Shown one piece after another: positions 42,945 through 52,109 of a DNA stretch of 64,000 nt. This DNA comes from an uncultured Bacteroidales bacterium (GTDB lineage Bacteria; Bacteroidota; Bacteroidia; Bacteroidales; Paludibacteraceae): the NCBI GenBank assembly GCA_902799705.1, contig CADCBP010000006.1, forward strand, positions 1-64,000, given 5' to 3'. The notes beneath the pieces are model-generated. The model searched no databases and was not told the origin of the DNA. It saw only the letters and a program-made list of their open reading frames with translations. The position numbers were made by a program, and so were the translations under genes. Numbering within the stretch: the stretch's first letter is position 1; each line of letters begins with the position of its first letter.

Positions 42945-43799
42945 TTATACGAGAGCCTTAATGAGGCTCTCTTTTGTTCCTGCCAGGAGGTCTACAGGTG
43001 CAATTTCTATCATGGTCTTCGCGCCAAAGTCTCCACGTTCTTTGAGACGCACCGCCGCGCGTGCACAAGAGACGAGGACCTGCCCCGTGAGCGCAGGATT
43101 ATTGATGGTCATATTGAACTCAAAACGCTGGTTATGGGTTATGCCCGAGACTCCGTTCCGCACCAAGTTGACACCATGCGCGACGTTATTGAGGGCATCC
43201 ACGCTCTCCACGGGGATAACATGCGTCTCGTCATGAGCGAAATAATCGTCCGCAAGGAGTGCCGCTTCAACCGTTTTGAAGTCTGCCCCCTCCTCCAATT
43301 CGACATACACCATCCTGCGATGAATGCCCGTTCCCAATGGGATAGTCATAGAAAGTGCATTTTTGACTCCGGGAATTGACTTGGCTGCGACGGTGTGTCC
43401 CATTGAACGTCCCGGGCCAAAATTAGTGTAAGTCAATCCTTTCGGAGCAAGCGCCATGAGTATAGCCCTAATCATCGAGTCCGACCCCGGATCCCATCCC
43501 GCCGAGATGACGGAGACGCATTTATTAGTTCTACACACAGCATCCAAGGACTCGCGCAAGTTCCATATCCGGCCATGAATATCGAAACTATCCACGGTAC
43601 AAATGCCCCGCGCAGCCAACACCGTTGCAAACTTCTGCACTTCGCGTGTCGGCGTGCAAACAAGCACAACGTCCGCGTCAATGCAGTTCAAACAATCATT
43701 GTGGTGAAAAACTCCCGCCAATTCCATATCAGGGGCGGCATTGACAGCTTCTTCAGCGGCCCGGCCTATATTGCCGTAACCTAAAATAGCGATTTTCAT
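42945..43799 (-). CDS. ddh: meso-Diaminopimelate D-dehydrogenase
   Basis: 284 residues; reductive amination of tetrahydrodipicolinate directly to meso-DAP with NADPH and ammonia. N-terminal Rossmann motif GYGNIGRAAEEAV (7-19); the DAPDH signature AGWDPGSDSMIRAI (~98-111), FGPGRSMGHTVAAKSIPGV (~126-144) and IPLGTGIHRRMVYVE. It is last in the glnN-dapF-dapL-glmS-ddh operon, after a heptamer spacer. It bypasses the DapL/DapF steps encoded in the same operon. Confidence 0.92.
   Translation of the reverse strand: MKIAILGYGNIGRAAEEAVNAAPDMELAGVFHHNDCLNCIDADVVLVCTPTREVQKFATVLAARGICTVDSFDIHGRIWNLRESLDAVCRTNKCVSVISAGWDPGSDSMIRAILMALAPKGLTYTNFGPGRSMGHTVAAKSIPGVKNALSMTIPLGTGIHRRMVYVELEEGADFKTVEAALLADDYFAHDETHVIPVESVDALNNVAHGVNLVRNGVSGITHNQRFEFNMTINNPALTGQVLVSCARAAVRLKERGDFGAKTMIEIAPVDLLAGTKESLIKALV
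42951..42979 (+). terminator. Intrinsic terminator of fbp
   Basis: Stem GAGAGCCT / AGGCTCTC, loop TAATG, then TTTTG. It lies within the 3' coding end of convergent ddh. Confidence 0.8.
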
Positions 43800-43834
43800 A
43801 TTTATGATTTCAAATTTATGATTTATGATTTATT
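43800..43834. repeat. Heptamer array between glmS and ddh
   Basis: Five 7-mers: ATTTATG, ATTTCAA, ATTTATG, ATTTATG, ATTTATT. It fills the whole glmS-ddh gap and supplies the glmS stop codon (43830-43832). Confidence 0.8.
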
Positions 43835-45674
43835 CGACCGTAACAGACTTGGCGAGGTTACGAGGTTGATCTACGTCACAACCTTTGACAACGGCGATAT
43901 GATACGCCAACAGTTGCAGCGGGATGACGGTTAAAAGGGGCGTGAGACATTCCTCTGTTGCCGGCACCTCAATAACATAGTCGGCTATTTTCCGCACTTG
44001 AACGTCCCCTTCGCTGACCACAGCAATCACCCTACCCTGGCGCGCCTTGATTTCCTGTATATTGCTGACAATCTTCTCATACGTGCCGCAATGCGGTGCC
44101 ACGACAACCACGGGCATCTCATGGGAGATCAGCGCGATGGGACCGTGCTTCATCTCCGCAGCGGGATAACCTTCGGCATGGATATACGATATCTCCTTCA
44201 GTTTGAGAGCCCCTTCCAGAGCCACCGGGAAATTATATCCCCGACCGAGATAGATGAAGTTCTGTGTATAGGTAAATGTCTTGGCGAAATCGGCAATGCG
44301 CGTGTTCTGCTCCAAGACGCGTTCTATTTTCTGCGGGATTTGCCCGAGTTCGCGCACGATAGAGACAAACTGCTCCTTGCTGATAGTCTTTTTCTCGCGT
44401 CCTATACAGAGGGCCAACATGGTAAGTGCAACAACTTGCGCCGTGAAAGCCTTGGTCGAAGCCACTCCGATCTCCGGTCCTACGTGTGTATAACAACCGC
44501 TATCGCTCATGCGCGGGATAGAAGCCCCGACCACATTACAGATGGAGAAGATAAAAGCCCCTTTGGACTTGGCGAGCTGAATCGCCGCAAGGGTGTCCGC
44601 CGTCTCACCGGACTGGGATATAGCAATGACCACATCATCTTTGTTGATGACGGGTTTGCGATAACGGAACTCCGACGAGTACTCCACTTCGACGGGAATC
44701 TGCGCGAACTCCTCGATGGCATACATGGCGATAAGTCCGGCATGCCACGACGTTCCGCAAGCAGTGATGATGATGCGCTTGGCGTTCAGAAAACGGTCCT
44801 TATTGTCAATAAAGCCGGAGAGGGCGATGTTATCCTGTCGCACGTTCACGCGTCCCCGCATGGAGTCCGTAAGGGTGCGAGGTTGCTCAAAGATTTCCTT
44901 GAGCATGAAATGCGGGTATCCTCCTTTCTCAAGTTGTGAGAGCGAGAGTTCAAGACGTTTTATTTCCGGGGTTTTCTGCACATTACCTATCGTGGTGATA
45001 TCGACTTCTTCGCCTAATCGCAAGGTTACTACTTCTTCATCTTCAATATAGATGACCCGGTCGGTATATTCGACAATCGGCGTAGCATCAGAAGCCAGGA
45101 AATACTCGTCTTCACCAATGCCGACCACGAGCGGCGATCCCTTACGGGCAGCTATAAGTGTATCGGGATGGGTCTTGTCCAAGATAGCGATAGCATAGGC
45201 GCCAACGACTTGCTGCAAGGCCAGTTGTACGGCAGTCTTGAGGTCCACGTGCTTATTGACCTGAGTGTACTCGACAAGTTGTACGAGCACCTCAGTATCG
45301 GTATCGGACTTGAAGGTATAGCCTTCCTTCATCAGCCCCGCTTTGAGCACAGCGTAGTTCTCAATGATGCCATTATGGATGATGGCAAGACGCTCGGACT
45401 CCGAGTAATGGGGATGCGCATTCTGGGTGTTGGGTTCGCCGTGCGTAGCCCAGCGGGTATGGGCGATACCGATACTTCCGTCAATATCCTTGTCCGCCGC
45501 AAAAGCCTCGAGTTCGGAGACCTTGCCTTTGGCCTTATAGACATTGAGTTGTCCGGCGCTATTAATGAGTGCCACACCGGCACTGTCATAACCGCGGTAC
45601 TCGAGACGATGAAGTCCCTTAATCAAGATCGGATACGCCTTGCGACGACCGATATATCCTACAATTCCACACAT
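43830..45674 (-). CDS. glmS: Glutamine-fructose-6-phosphate aminotransferase (isomerizing)
   Basis: 614 residues; makes glucosamine-6-phosphate, first step toward UDP-GlcNAc for peptidoglycan and LPS. N-terminal Cys2 nucleophile (MCGIVGYIGRR), HTRWATHGEPN, then two SIS sugar-isomerase domains (ACGTSWHAGL, SQSGETADTL, ...) and the conserved end NLAKSVTVE. Only 3 bp separate it from dapL. No glmS ribozyme-like leader can fit in that gap. Confidence 0.96.
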   Translation of the reverse strand: MCGIVGYIGRRKAYPILIKGLHRLEYRGYDSAGVALINSAGQLNVYKAKGKVSELEAFAADKDIDGSIGIAHTRWATHGEPNTQNAHPHYSESERLAIIHNGIIENYAVLKAGLMKEGYTFKSDTDTEVLVQLVEYTQVNKHVDLKTAVQLALQQVVGAYAIAILDKTHPDTLIAARKGSPLVVGIGEDEYFLASDATPIVEYTDRVIYIEDEEVVTLRLGEEVDITTIGNVQKTPEIKRLELSLSQLEKGGYPHFMLKEIFEQPRTLTDSMRGRVNVRQDNIALSGFIDNKDRFLNAKRIIITACGTSWHAGLIAMYAIEEFAQIPVEVEYSSEFRYRKPVINKDDVVIAISQSGETADTLAAIQLAKSKGAFIFSICNVVGASIPRMSDSGCYTHVGPEIGVASTKAFTAQVVALTMLALCIGREKKTISKEQFVSIVRELGQIPQKIERVLEQNTRIADFAKTFTYTQNFIYLGRGYNFPVALEGALKLKEISYIHAEGYPAAEMKHGPIALISHEMPVVVVAPHCGTYEKIVSNIQEIKARQGRVIAVVSEGDVQVRKIADYVIEVPATEECLTPLLTVIPLQLLAYHIAVVKGCDVDQPRNLAKSVTVE

Positions 45675-45677
45675 ATG

Positions 45678-46838
45678 TTATAGTTTTTTTATTCGTTGTA
45701 ATGCTTCCTCTACATCTTTTCTGTTGGAGAACGCAGAGAAGCGCACAAATCCTTGGCCCGCATCACCAAATCCCGCTCCGGGCGTGCACACTACTTGACA
45801 TTGATGCAAGAGCAGGTCAAAGAAGGTCCACGAATCCATCGTATCAGGGGTCTTACACCATATATACGGTGCGTTTTTACCGCCATAGACCTTATATCCC
45901 AAGGCGGTCAGTCCGTCGGCAATAAGATGAGCCGTCCGCTTGTAATACGCCAGATTGGCCGCCATACCCTGCTTGCCTTCCGGCGTGAACGTAGCTTGCG
46001 CTGCGCGCTGTGCCACATACGCTGTTCCGTTATATTTGGTGCACTGGCGACGCAGCCACATCGCATTCAGTCCTGTCTCTTTCGGCACGACGGTATAGCC
46101 GCAACGAACGGCCGTAAAGCCTGCGCTCTTACTGAAACTGCGCACCTCTATCGCCACCTGTTTCGCGCCCTCTAACTCATAGATACTGTGCGGCACATCG
46201 TCCTCCTCTATATAGGCCTCGTACGCGGCATCGAAGATGATGATACTCTGGTTTTCTATCGCATAATTGACCCACTGTTGCAGTTCATGCCGTCGGAGCA
46301 CCGTTCCCGTCGGGTTATTGGGCAGACAGAGATAGATGATATCCGCTTTCTGCTTGGGCAGTTCCGGCACAAAACCGTTCGCTATCGTACACGGCAAGTG
46401 GATGACCTCCCGACCCGCCATGATACTACCGTCCATATACGCCGGATACGAAGGATCTAAGATCGCTACGCGGTTAGACGGCAAGAACAGTTCACTCAGG
46501 TTTCCCAAATCGCTCCCTGCGCCTTCGCTGATAAACACCTCGTCGATATCCAGACGGATTCCCCGCGGCGTATATTCATGATCTATGACCGCCTGACGAA
46601 GCCATGCATAGCCTTCTTCCGGACCATAGCCGCGGAAAGTCTCGACATGCGCCAGTTCGTCCACGGCCTTATGCATCGCCTCAATAACCGCTGCCGGCAG
46701 CGGTTGGGTCACATCGCCCACACCCATACGCAACAGGCGGGCATCCGGATGCTGCGCCTTGTACGCGTCCGTACGTACCTCTATCTCTTTGAACAGGTAT
46801 CTGTCCGGCAATCGGTCAAAATGGTTATTCCTATTCAT
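45678..46838 (-). CDS. dapL: LL-diaminopimelate aminotransferase
   Basis: 386 residues; converts tetrahydrodipicolinate and glutamate to LL-DAP. PLP fold I: RMGVGDVTQPLP (~37-48), ETFRGYGPEEGYAWLRQAV, PNNPTGTVL (~174), PLP-Lys in RSFSKSAGFTAVRCGY (Lys ~237). It overlaps dapF by 8 bp, so the LL-DAP product and its epimerase are made together. Confidence 0.93.
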   Translation of the reverse strand: MNRNNHFDRLPDRYLFKEIEVRTDAYKAQHPDARLLRMGVGDVTQPLPAAVIEAMHKAVDELAHVETFRGYGPEEGYAWLRQAVIDHEYTPRGIRLDIDEVFISEGAGSDLGNLSELFLPSNRVAILDPSYPAYMDGSIMAGREVIHLPCTIANGFVPELPKQKADIIYLCLPNNPTGTVLRRHELQQWVNYAIENQSIIIFDAAYEAYIEEDDVPHSIYELEGAKQVAIEVRSFSKSAGFTAVRCGYTVVPKETGLNAMWLRRQCTKYNGTAYVAQRAAQATFTPEGKQGMAANLAYYKRTAHLIADGLTALGYKVYGGKNAPYIWCKTPDTMDSWTFFDLLLHQCQVVCTPGAGFGDAGQGFVRFSAFSNRKDVEEALQRIKKL

Positions 46839-47613
46839 TGTTATACCTATATTCGCCCCGGAAGACCTCCGTAGCCGGTCCGGTCATGAAGACCGGTGCC
46901 AGGTCGGATTTCCATTGGATATGAAGGTCTCCTCCGGGTAAATGGACCGTCACTTCACGGGCGGTCATTCCTCCATAGATTGCCGCCACAGCGGATGCGC
47001 AGGCTCCCGTTCCGCAGGCGAGCGTCTCTCCCGACCCGCGCTCGATGACGCGCACATCGAGTTCGTGCTCGTTGCGCACGCGTACAAACTCCACATTCGT
47101 ATTAGGCGGCAACTGCGGGACCGTATCGCGGAAGAAGACCGCATGCTGGTTACCCATATTCACCGCCGTGTATCCCACCGGGTCGGCGCCAAGCATGATG
47201 GTAGCCGGCTGCAGCGTAGGTCGGCCCATATTGACCGTCACCTGCGTCACTTTGCCTTCGGCTACCTGCAACGCCAGATTCCGCACGCCCGCAAGCGTAC
47301 GGATCTCCATATGGAGGTGGGTACAGCGTCCGCTCTCGTACAGGTATTTGCCTACACACCGGATCGCATTGCCGCACATCTCCGCTTCGCTACCGTCCGC
47401 ATTGAAGATGCGCATCCTGGCATCGGCGTCTTTCGAGGGACAGATCAAGACCAGCCCGTCCGAACCGATACCGAAATGGCGATCGGACACACGGCGCGCC
47501 AAATCCGCCAGGTTGATCTTGGCGATTCGGGCTGCCGTCTCCGGGCGGAAACAATCGATATAGATATAGTCGTTTCCCAGCCCGTGCATCTTAATGAACG
47601 GAATGGTTTGCAT
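46831..47613 (-). CDS. dapF: Diaminopimelate epimerase
   Basis: 260 residues; interconverts LL- and meso-DAP without cofactor. The two catalytic Cys are in AEMCGNAIRCVGKY (~79) and ETLACGTGACASAV (~207). Start MQTIPFIKMHGLGNDYIYID is canonical. It sits 3 bp after glnN and overlaps dapL. Confidence 0.95.
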   Translation of the reverse strand: MQTIPFIKMHGLGNDYIYIDCFRPETAARIAKINLADLARRVSDRHFGIGSDGLVLICPSKDADARMRIFNADGSEAEMCGNAIRCVGKYLYESGRCTHLHMEIRTLAGVRNLALQVAEGKVTQVTVNMGRPTLQPATIMLGADPVGYTAVNMGNQHAVFFRDTVPQLPPNTNVEFVRVRNEHELDVRVIERGSGETLACGTGACASAVAAIYGGMTAREVTVHLPGGDLHIQWKSDLAPVFMTGPATEVFRGEYRYNNE

Positions 47614-47616
47614 ACC

Positions 47617-49806
47617 TTAACGAACGAACATCAATTCACGGTATTTGGGTAGCGTCCACATCTCATCATCGACGATGAGTTCGAGGGCGTCGGCGTGCTC
47701 GCGGATGTCTGCCATGAGCGGCAGGACGGTGTCGTGATACGCCAGGGCTTTGGCGCGCTCGTCCGGCATGCGGTTTGCCTTATGGCGCGCGTCGGTCATC
47801 CGCTCTACCCCTTCGAGGATGGCGCCGGAGTGGTGCTCTATCTGCTTGATGATGCTATAGTCCATTTCGTTGAGGCTTGCTGTCTCATCGGCAGGGAAAA
47901 CCTGCTTGACCGCCAGCACATTCTGGAGCAACATGGTCTGGTAACGTTTTGCCGCCGGCAACACATGGTTCACGACGAGATCCCCCATGACACGGCTCTC
48001 AATCTGCAATTTCTTTACGTATGTTTCCCATTTGACTTCACTACGGCTCAGCAATTCGGCTTTGCTTAGAACATCGGTGTGCTCGAACATCCGTATAGTA
48101 TCCGGCGCTAAATAGCGATCAATGACCTTCGGCACGGAGGTCTCGCAGTCCAAGCCACGCTTGGCCGCTTCGGTTTTCCATTCGTCGCTATAGCCGTTGC
48201 CGTCAAAGCGGATGGCCTTACAAGCCACGATATATTTCTTGATCACATCGAAGAGCACGCGCTCTTTGGGTTCGCCCTTCTCGATGCGTTTGTCCACCTC
48301 TTCTTTGAAAAGCATGAGTTGCTCCGCCACGGCCGCATTGAGGGCCAGCATGGCGGCTCCGCAGTTAGCCGACGAACCGACGGCGCGGAACTCGAAGCGG
48401 TTACCAGTGAAGGCGAAAGGCGAAGTACGGTTGCGGTCGGTGTTATCGAGCAAGATCTCCGGGATATTGGCGACTCCGAGTTTCATCTCTTTCTTGGCAT
48501 TGATGATGATGGCCTCTTCGGCTGTGGCCTGCTCGAGTTTGTCAAGGACGGCGGATATCTGCTTGCCGAGGAAGACGGAGATGATGGCCGGCGGTGCTTC
48601 GTTGGCTCCCAGGCGGTGCTCGTTCGTCGCACTCACGATAGAGGCTTTGAGCAGCCCGTTATGGCGCTGCACGGCCATAAGGACATTGACCAGGAAAGTG
48701 ATGAACTGCAGGTTCTGGTACGGGTTCTTGCCCGGCGCAAGCAAGTTGATGCCGGTATTGGTCTCCATCGACCAATTGCAATGCTTACCGCTACCGTTGA
48801 CGCCGGCATAGGGTTTCTCGTGCAGCAGCACGCGGAAATGATGCTTCTCCGCCACCCGCTCCATGATCGACATGACAAGCAGGTTATGGTCATTGGCGAG
48901 GTTGACGTCTTCGTAGATCGGCGCCATCTCGAACTGGTTCGGCGCTACTTCGTTATGCCGCGTGCGCACAGGGATACCGGCCTTGAGGGCTTCGTACTCG
49001 AGTTCGCGCATGAAAGCCAGCACGCGGGCAGGGATAGCGCCGAAATAATGGTCCTCGAGTTGCTGACTCTTGGCGCTGTTATGTCCCATGAGGGTGCGAC
49101 CCGTGAGCATGAGATCCGGGCGGGCGTTATAGAGCGCTTCGTCCACCAGGAAATACTCCTGCTCCCAACCCAGGTTCGCGTGCACGTGCTTGACCTGCTT
49201 GTCGAAATACGCGCACACCTCGCGTGCGGCATGGCATAGCGCCGCCGTAGAACGGATGAGCGGGGTCTTATAGTCGAGCGCTTCGCCGGTATAGGCCACA
49301 AAGACCGTAGGGATACAGAGCGTATCGCCGATAAGGAAGACCGGCGAAGAAGGATCCCAAGCCGAGTAACCGCGAGCCTCGAAGGTATTGCGGATACCGC
49401 CCGAAGGGAAAGACGAAGCGTCCGGCTCCTGCTGGTACAGGCTGTCGCCGCTGAAGGCCTCCATGAGGGTGCCGTTCTTATCGAGCGTGAAGAACGCGTC
49501 GTGCTTCTCCGCCGTACCTCCCGTGAGGGGCTGGAACCAATGGGTGAAATGCGTAGCGCCGTGCTCGATGGCCCATTTGCGAATTCCGATAGCTACTACG
49601 CCGGCAATGTCGCGATGAATGGTGCGACCGTTATCCACATCGTCGAAGAGCTGGTCCAACACCTCCTGGGCGATATACTCCTTCATCTTCTCACGCGTGA
49701 ACACATCACAGGCGAAATAATCCTTCACTCTGCCTTCCGGCACTTCCACTTCCGCAGGTTTATGCAAAAAAGCCGTCTTTAACGCTTCAAAACGAATATT
49801 ACTCAT
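47617..49806 (-). CDS. glnN: Glutamine synthetase type III
   Basis: 729 residues, the large GSIII form typical of Bacteroides. ATP-dependent amidation of glutamate. N-terminal beta-grasp region (HFTHWFQPLTGGTAEKHDAF), EQEYFLVDE metal ligands near 214, GVNGSGKHCNWSMETNTG (~337) and RNRTSPFAFTGNRFEFRAVGSS (~460). First gene of the operon that goes on to DAP and glucosamine synthesis. A possible promoter is TACTTTTTG (minus strand, 49867-49859) after CTTGC near 49890; it is off-consensus by one T. Confidence 0.94.
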   Translation of the reverse strand: MSNIRFEALKTAFLHKPAEVEVPEGRVKDYFACDVFTREKMKEYIAQEVLDQLFDDVDNGRTIHRDIAGVVAIGIRKWAIEHGATHFTHWFQPLTGGTAEKHDAFFTLDKNGTLMEAFSGDSLYQQEPDASSFPSGGIRNTFEARGYSAWDPSSPVFLIGDTLCIPTVFVAYTGEALDYKTPLIRSTAALCHAAREVCAYFDKQVKHVHANLGWEQEYFLVDEALYNARPDLMLTGRTLMGHNSAKSQQLEDHYFGAIPARVLAFMRELEYEALKAGIPVRTRHNEVAPNQFEMAPIYEDVNLANDHNLLVMSIMERVAEKHHFRVLLHEKPYAGVNGSGKHCNWSMETNTGINLLAPGKNPYQNLQFITFLVNVLMAVQRHNGLLKASIVSATNEHRLGANEAPPAIISVFLGKQISAVLDKLEQATAEEAIIINAKKEMKLGVANIPEILLDNTDRNRTSPFAFTGNRFEFRAVGSSANCGAAMLALNAAVAEQLMLFKEEVDKRIEKGEPKERVLFDVIKKYIVACKAIRFDGNGYSDEWKTEAAKRGLDCETSVPKVIDRYLAPDTIRMFEHTDVLSKAELLSRSEVKWETYVKKLQIESRVMGDLVVNHVLPAAKRYQTMLLQNVLAVKQVFPADETASLNEMDYSIIKQIEHHSGAILEGVERMTDARHKANRMPDERAKALAYHDTVLPLMADIREHADALELIVDDEMWTLPKYRELMFVR

Positions 49807-49958
49807 ACTTTTGACGTTAATTTTTGTTTTTAATCCGATTGAATTTTAAAAATCGCGACAAAAGTAGTATATTTTTTTGAATTGTGCAAGAGAAAAATAA
49901 AAAAAGTGAGCAATTGCCCACTTTTTTCCCTCTTTACACTAAACTCTATACACAAGCA

Positions 49959-51806
49959 TTACCCCACCAATACCTTCTCTGTGTACCATTTTCCGTCAAC
50001 GAAAGTCTTGATAAAATAGACACCTCTCGGCAGTCCGATGGACACGAACCGCGCTTTGAGGCTCTCAATATCGCCTTCGAAAATTGTAATCAGTTTGCCG
50101 CTCATATCAACTATGTAAAATACACCTTCCCCATGCGGGATAGACGGATCCTCTGCTATTTCATCCGGACTGAAGGGGTTCGGCAAAAAGGCATCTATGT
50201 CACCATTCATCAACCCTTCCACTCCATCTTGCGAACACTCCGGCATCACGCTGAACTCTACGATAGTACGGACCAGCATATCATTCAGATGCTCAACTTT
50301 TAGGCTGTCTGTAGCCGGTTTCAAATGAGAATGACCGATACCCGAGTCGTCTGTCAGGAAAAACGAGGTGCCATTAGTAGCCAGCGCCATCGCCCGCAGG
50401 AGTAGTTCACCACTCTTATCCAATCCGCTGCAGACTACAGGCACGATACGGACGCCTACCGCCGCTGCATTAAGGATCTGGTCATGCAGTAGCGCCAGTG
50501 TGGCGGAATCTTTATGGCAGGGCGCATCTAATATAAGGAACGCAATGCGTGCACGCGCGTTAGCATCCCATCCGCTACTATTAAGAGCCGCCATGAGTGC
50601 TTCCGGCACCGCCTCAGGATAGTCTCCTCCTCCATTTGCCTCTTGCTTGTCAATGAAGGCCTGAGTCGTTTTGATATCGCTTGTCAGACGCGAGATACGG
50701 GTGATATATTCATCGCCATGGTCACGATAGACTACCGCTCCGGTACGGATATTCAAACCACCCGTAGCATCCTTGGCGCGAGAGATAACATCCTTCATCT
50801 CTTCCTGCAGATAGCGCAACTCATCTCCCATAGAACCCGTCACATCGAATACAAACACTACGTCAACATCATCCGAGTGATTGCATTCTTCATCAAGGAC
50901 AATAGTGTTCAATCCTTCCGACCAATCTTTGGCGTCTATTGTCTTATCGTCCACCCGTATTTTCAAACCAGCGTGTTTACCACAGAGATTATTGGATGCC
51001 AGTTGATACCATAACTCCGCCTTACCGGTGTTGTCAGTTACTGCCTGAAAGAGCGTATTGCCGCTATGATCCAACAAACTCACGGCACGAGACGCTATAG
51101 GCGCTCCGTCCGTCTTTGAACGCAACTGAACCGTATAGCGATGGCGTGGAGCAAGGCGCCAATCGGAGATATACGACTTATGACTCTCATCTATCACACG
51201 CGGCCAGAAATACCATTTTGCAAAATCATTCACCTCGCCTGCCGTCAGTTTGCCGGCAGAGACAGCAGTATTAGTCTCTGTTCCGGGACGCATGGGCGGC
51301 TTCTCCATGGCTTCCTCGGCTACCGCATAATCCGCCATAGCCGATTCCGCGCGTGCCATCGGCATGGCGGTAGCGAGCGACACCGCTGCTTTGTCGTAGT
51401 GTGCACCCGCTACGCGGTACATGAGTCCCGTTCCGCGCACCATCACACCGTCTTTTCCCCCGCGGTTTTTGGAGGCCTTCGGAGTCAGTTTTGCTACCAG
51501 CAATGGTGCATTATTACTTGTAAATTGTGAATTGTGAATTGTAAATTGTGCTTTCTTGTACCCTTCGCAAGAGATAGTCAGCACATTACTTGTCACCTGT
51601 TCGGGTTTGAGTACCACGCGGCCGTCGAAAGAGGTCTTATAGACCTGCTTCCCAATCTTCACTTGCGCCTCGGGCAGGAGTGCCTGCGTTGTATCCATCA
51701 CGAGAACTACCACATCGTTTGCTAACGGAGCGGATTTTTTCATACATGCTTGTGTTGAACCGATGGCCATAACAAGCGTCAAAACAACTGAGAAAAAATA
51801 CTTCAT
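49959..51806 (-). CDS. Secreted VWA-domain protein with T9SS type-A-like tail
   Basis: 615 residues. Signal peptide (VVLTLVMAIGSTQA), a carboxypeptidase-regulatory-like beta domain (~31-110), then a linker and beta region, a von Willebrand A domain from ~314 with a perfect MIDAS DVTGSMGD at 321-328 and the DAPCHKD region, and a C-terminal ~70 residues (LPNPFSPDEI... LPRGVYFIKTFVDGKWYTEKVLVG) like a T9SS type-A sorting domain. Probably surface protein binding or adhesion. A heptamer array lies in frame at ~85-95 (QFTIHNSQFTS). Confidence 0.83.
   Translation of the reverse strand: MKYFFSVVLTLVMAIGSTQACMKKSAPLANDVVVLVMDTTQALLPEAQVKIGKQVYKTSFDGRVVLKPEQVTSNVLTISCEGYKKAQFTIHNSQFTSNNAPLLVAKLTPKASKNRGGKDGVMVRGTGLMYRVAGAHYDKAAVSLATAMPMARAESAMADYAVAEEAMEKPPMRPGTETNTAVSAGKLTAGEVNDFAKWYFWPRVIDESHKSYISDWRLAPRHRYTVQLRSKTDGAPIASRAVSLLDHSGNTLFQAVTDNTGKAELWYQLASNNLCGKHAGLKIRVDDKTIDAKDWSEGLNTIVLDEECNHSDDVDVVFVFDVTGSMGDELRYLQEEMKDVISRAKDATGGLNIRTGAVVYRDHGDEYITRISRLTSDIKTTQAFIDKQEANGGGDYPEAVPEALMAALNSSGWDANARARIAFLILDAPCHKDSATLALLHDQILNAAAVGVRIVPVVCSGLDKSGELLLRAMALATNGTSFFLTDDSGIGHSHLKPATDSLKVEHLNDMLVRTIVEFSVMPECSQDGVEGLMNGDIDAFLPNPFSPDEIAEDPSIPHGEGVFYIVDMSGKLITIFEGDIESLKARFVSIGLPRGVYFIKTFVDGKWYTEKVLVG
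51518..51551. repeat. Heptamer repeat inside the VWA gene
   Basis: TTGTAAA, TTGTGAA, TTGTGAA, TTGTAAA, then TTGTGC. Translated on the minus strand as part of AQFTIHNSQFT. Any change in copy number by one unit would shift the reading frame. Confidence 0.75.
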
Positions 51807-51891
51807 ATGCGTTATATTTTATATAAAAAGGTATAACAAATAGCGTGCCAAAGAAAAAAATATGTCCAAAATGCATTTTTTTGTCAAAAAA

Positions 51892-51923
51892 TTTGGTCAT
51901 GTCAAAAAAAAGCAGTACTTTTG
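51892..51923 (+). promoter_or_regulatory. Promoter for tRNA-Glu
   Basis: TTTG at 51892-51895, 20-bp spacer, TACTTTTG at 51916-51923, followed by CAGTCGG. Confidence 0.85.
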
Positions 51924-51952
51924 CAGTCGGTTTTGAAAAAGAAACGTATTCC

Positions 51953-52025
51953 GGTGCTATCGTCTAGTGGCCTAGGACAACGGCCTCTCACGCCGTAAAC
52001 CCCGGTTCGAGTCCGGGTAGCACTA
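51953..52025 (+). tRNA. tRNA-Glu (anticodon CUC)
   Basis: 73 nt. Acceptor stem GGTGCTA / TAGCACT (first pair G-U), T8 C9, D-arm GTCT...GGAC, anticodon arm ACGGC-CTCTCAC-GCCGT with CTC at positions 34-36, T-arm CCCGG-TTCGAGT-CCGGG, discriminator A; CCA is not encoded. It reads GAG codons and stands alone with its own promoter and terminator. Confidence 0.95.
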
Positions 52026-52026
52026 C

Positions 52027-52055
52027 AAAAAACGACCTCCACGGGTCGTTTTTTT
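52027..52055 (+). terminator. Terminator of tRNA-Glu
   Basis: A-tract plus stem ACGACC / GGTCGT, loop TCCACG, then seven T. Confidence 0.92.
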
Positions 52056-52064
52056 GTAAATTTA

Positions 52065-52096
52065 TTTGCATATTTAAAAAAAATACTGTAATTTTG
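52065..52096 (+). promoter_or_regulatory. Promoter for the 52110 barrel gene
   Basis: TTTG at 52065-52068, 20-bp spacer, TAATTTTG at 52089-52096. The leader is very short (~7-16 nt). Confidence 0.75.
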
Positions 52097-52109
52097 CGCT
52101 GTAAATGGT

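Noticed and set aside
43800..43834. Regulatory RNA such as a glmS ribozyme near glmS
   Set aside because: The gaps around glmS are 3 bp and ~30 bp, too short, and the latter is a heptamer array.
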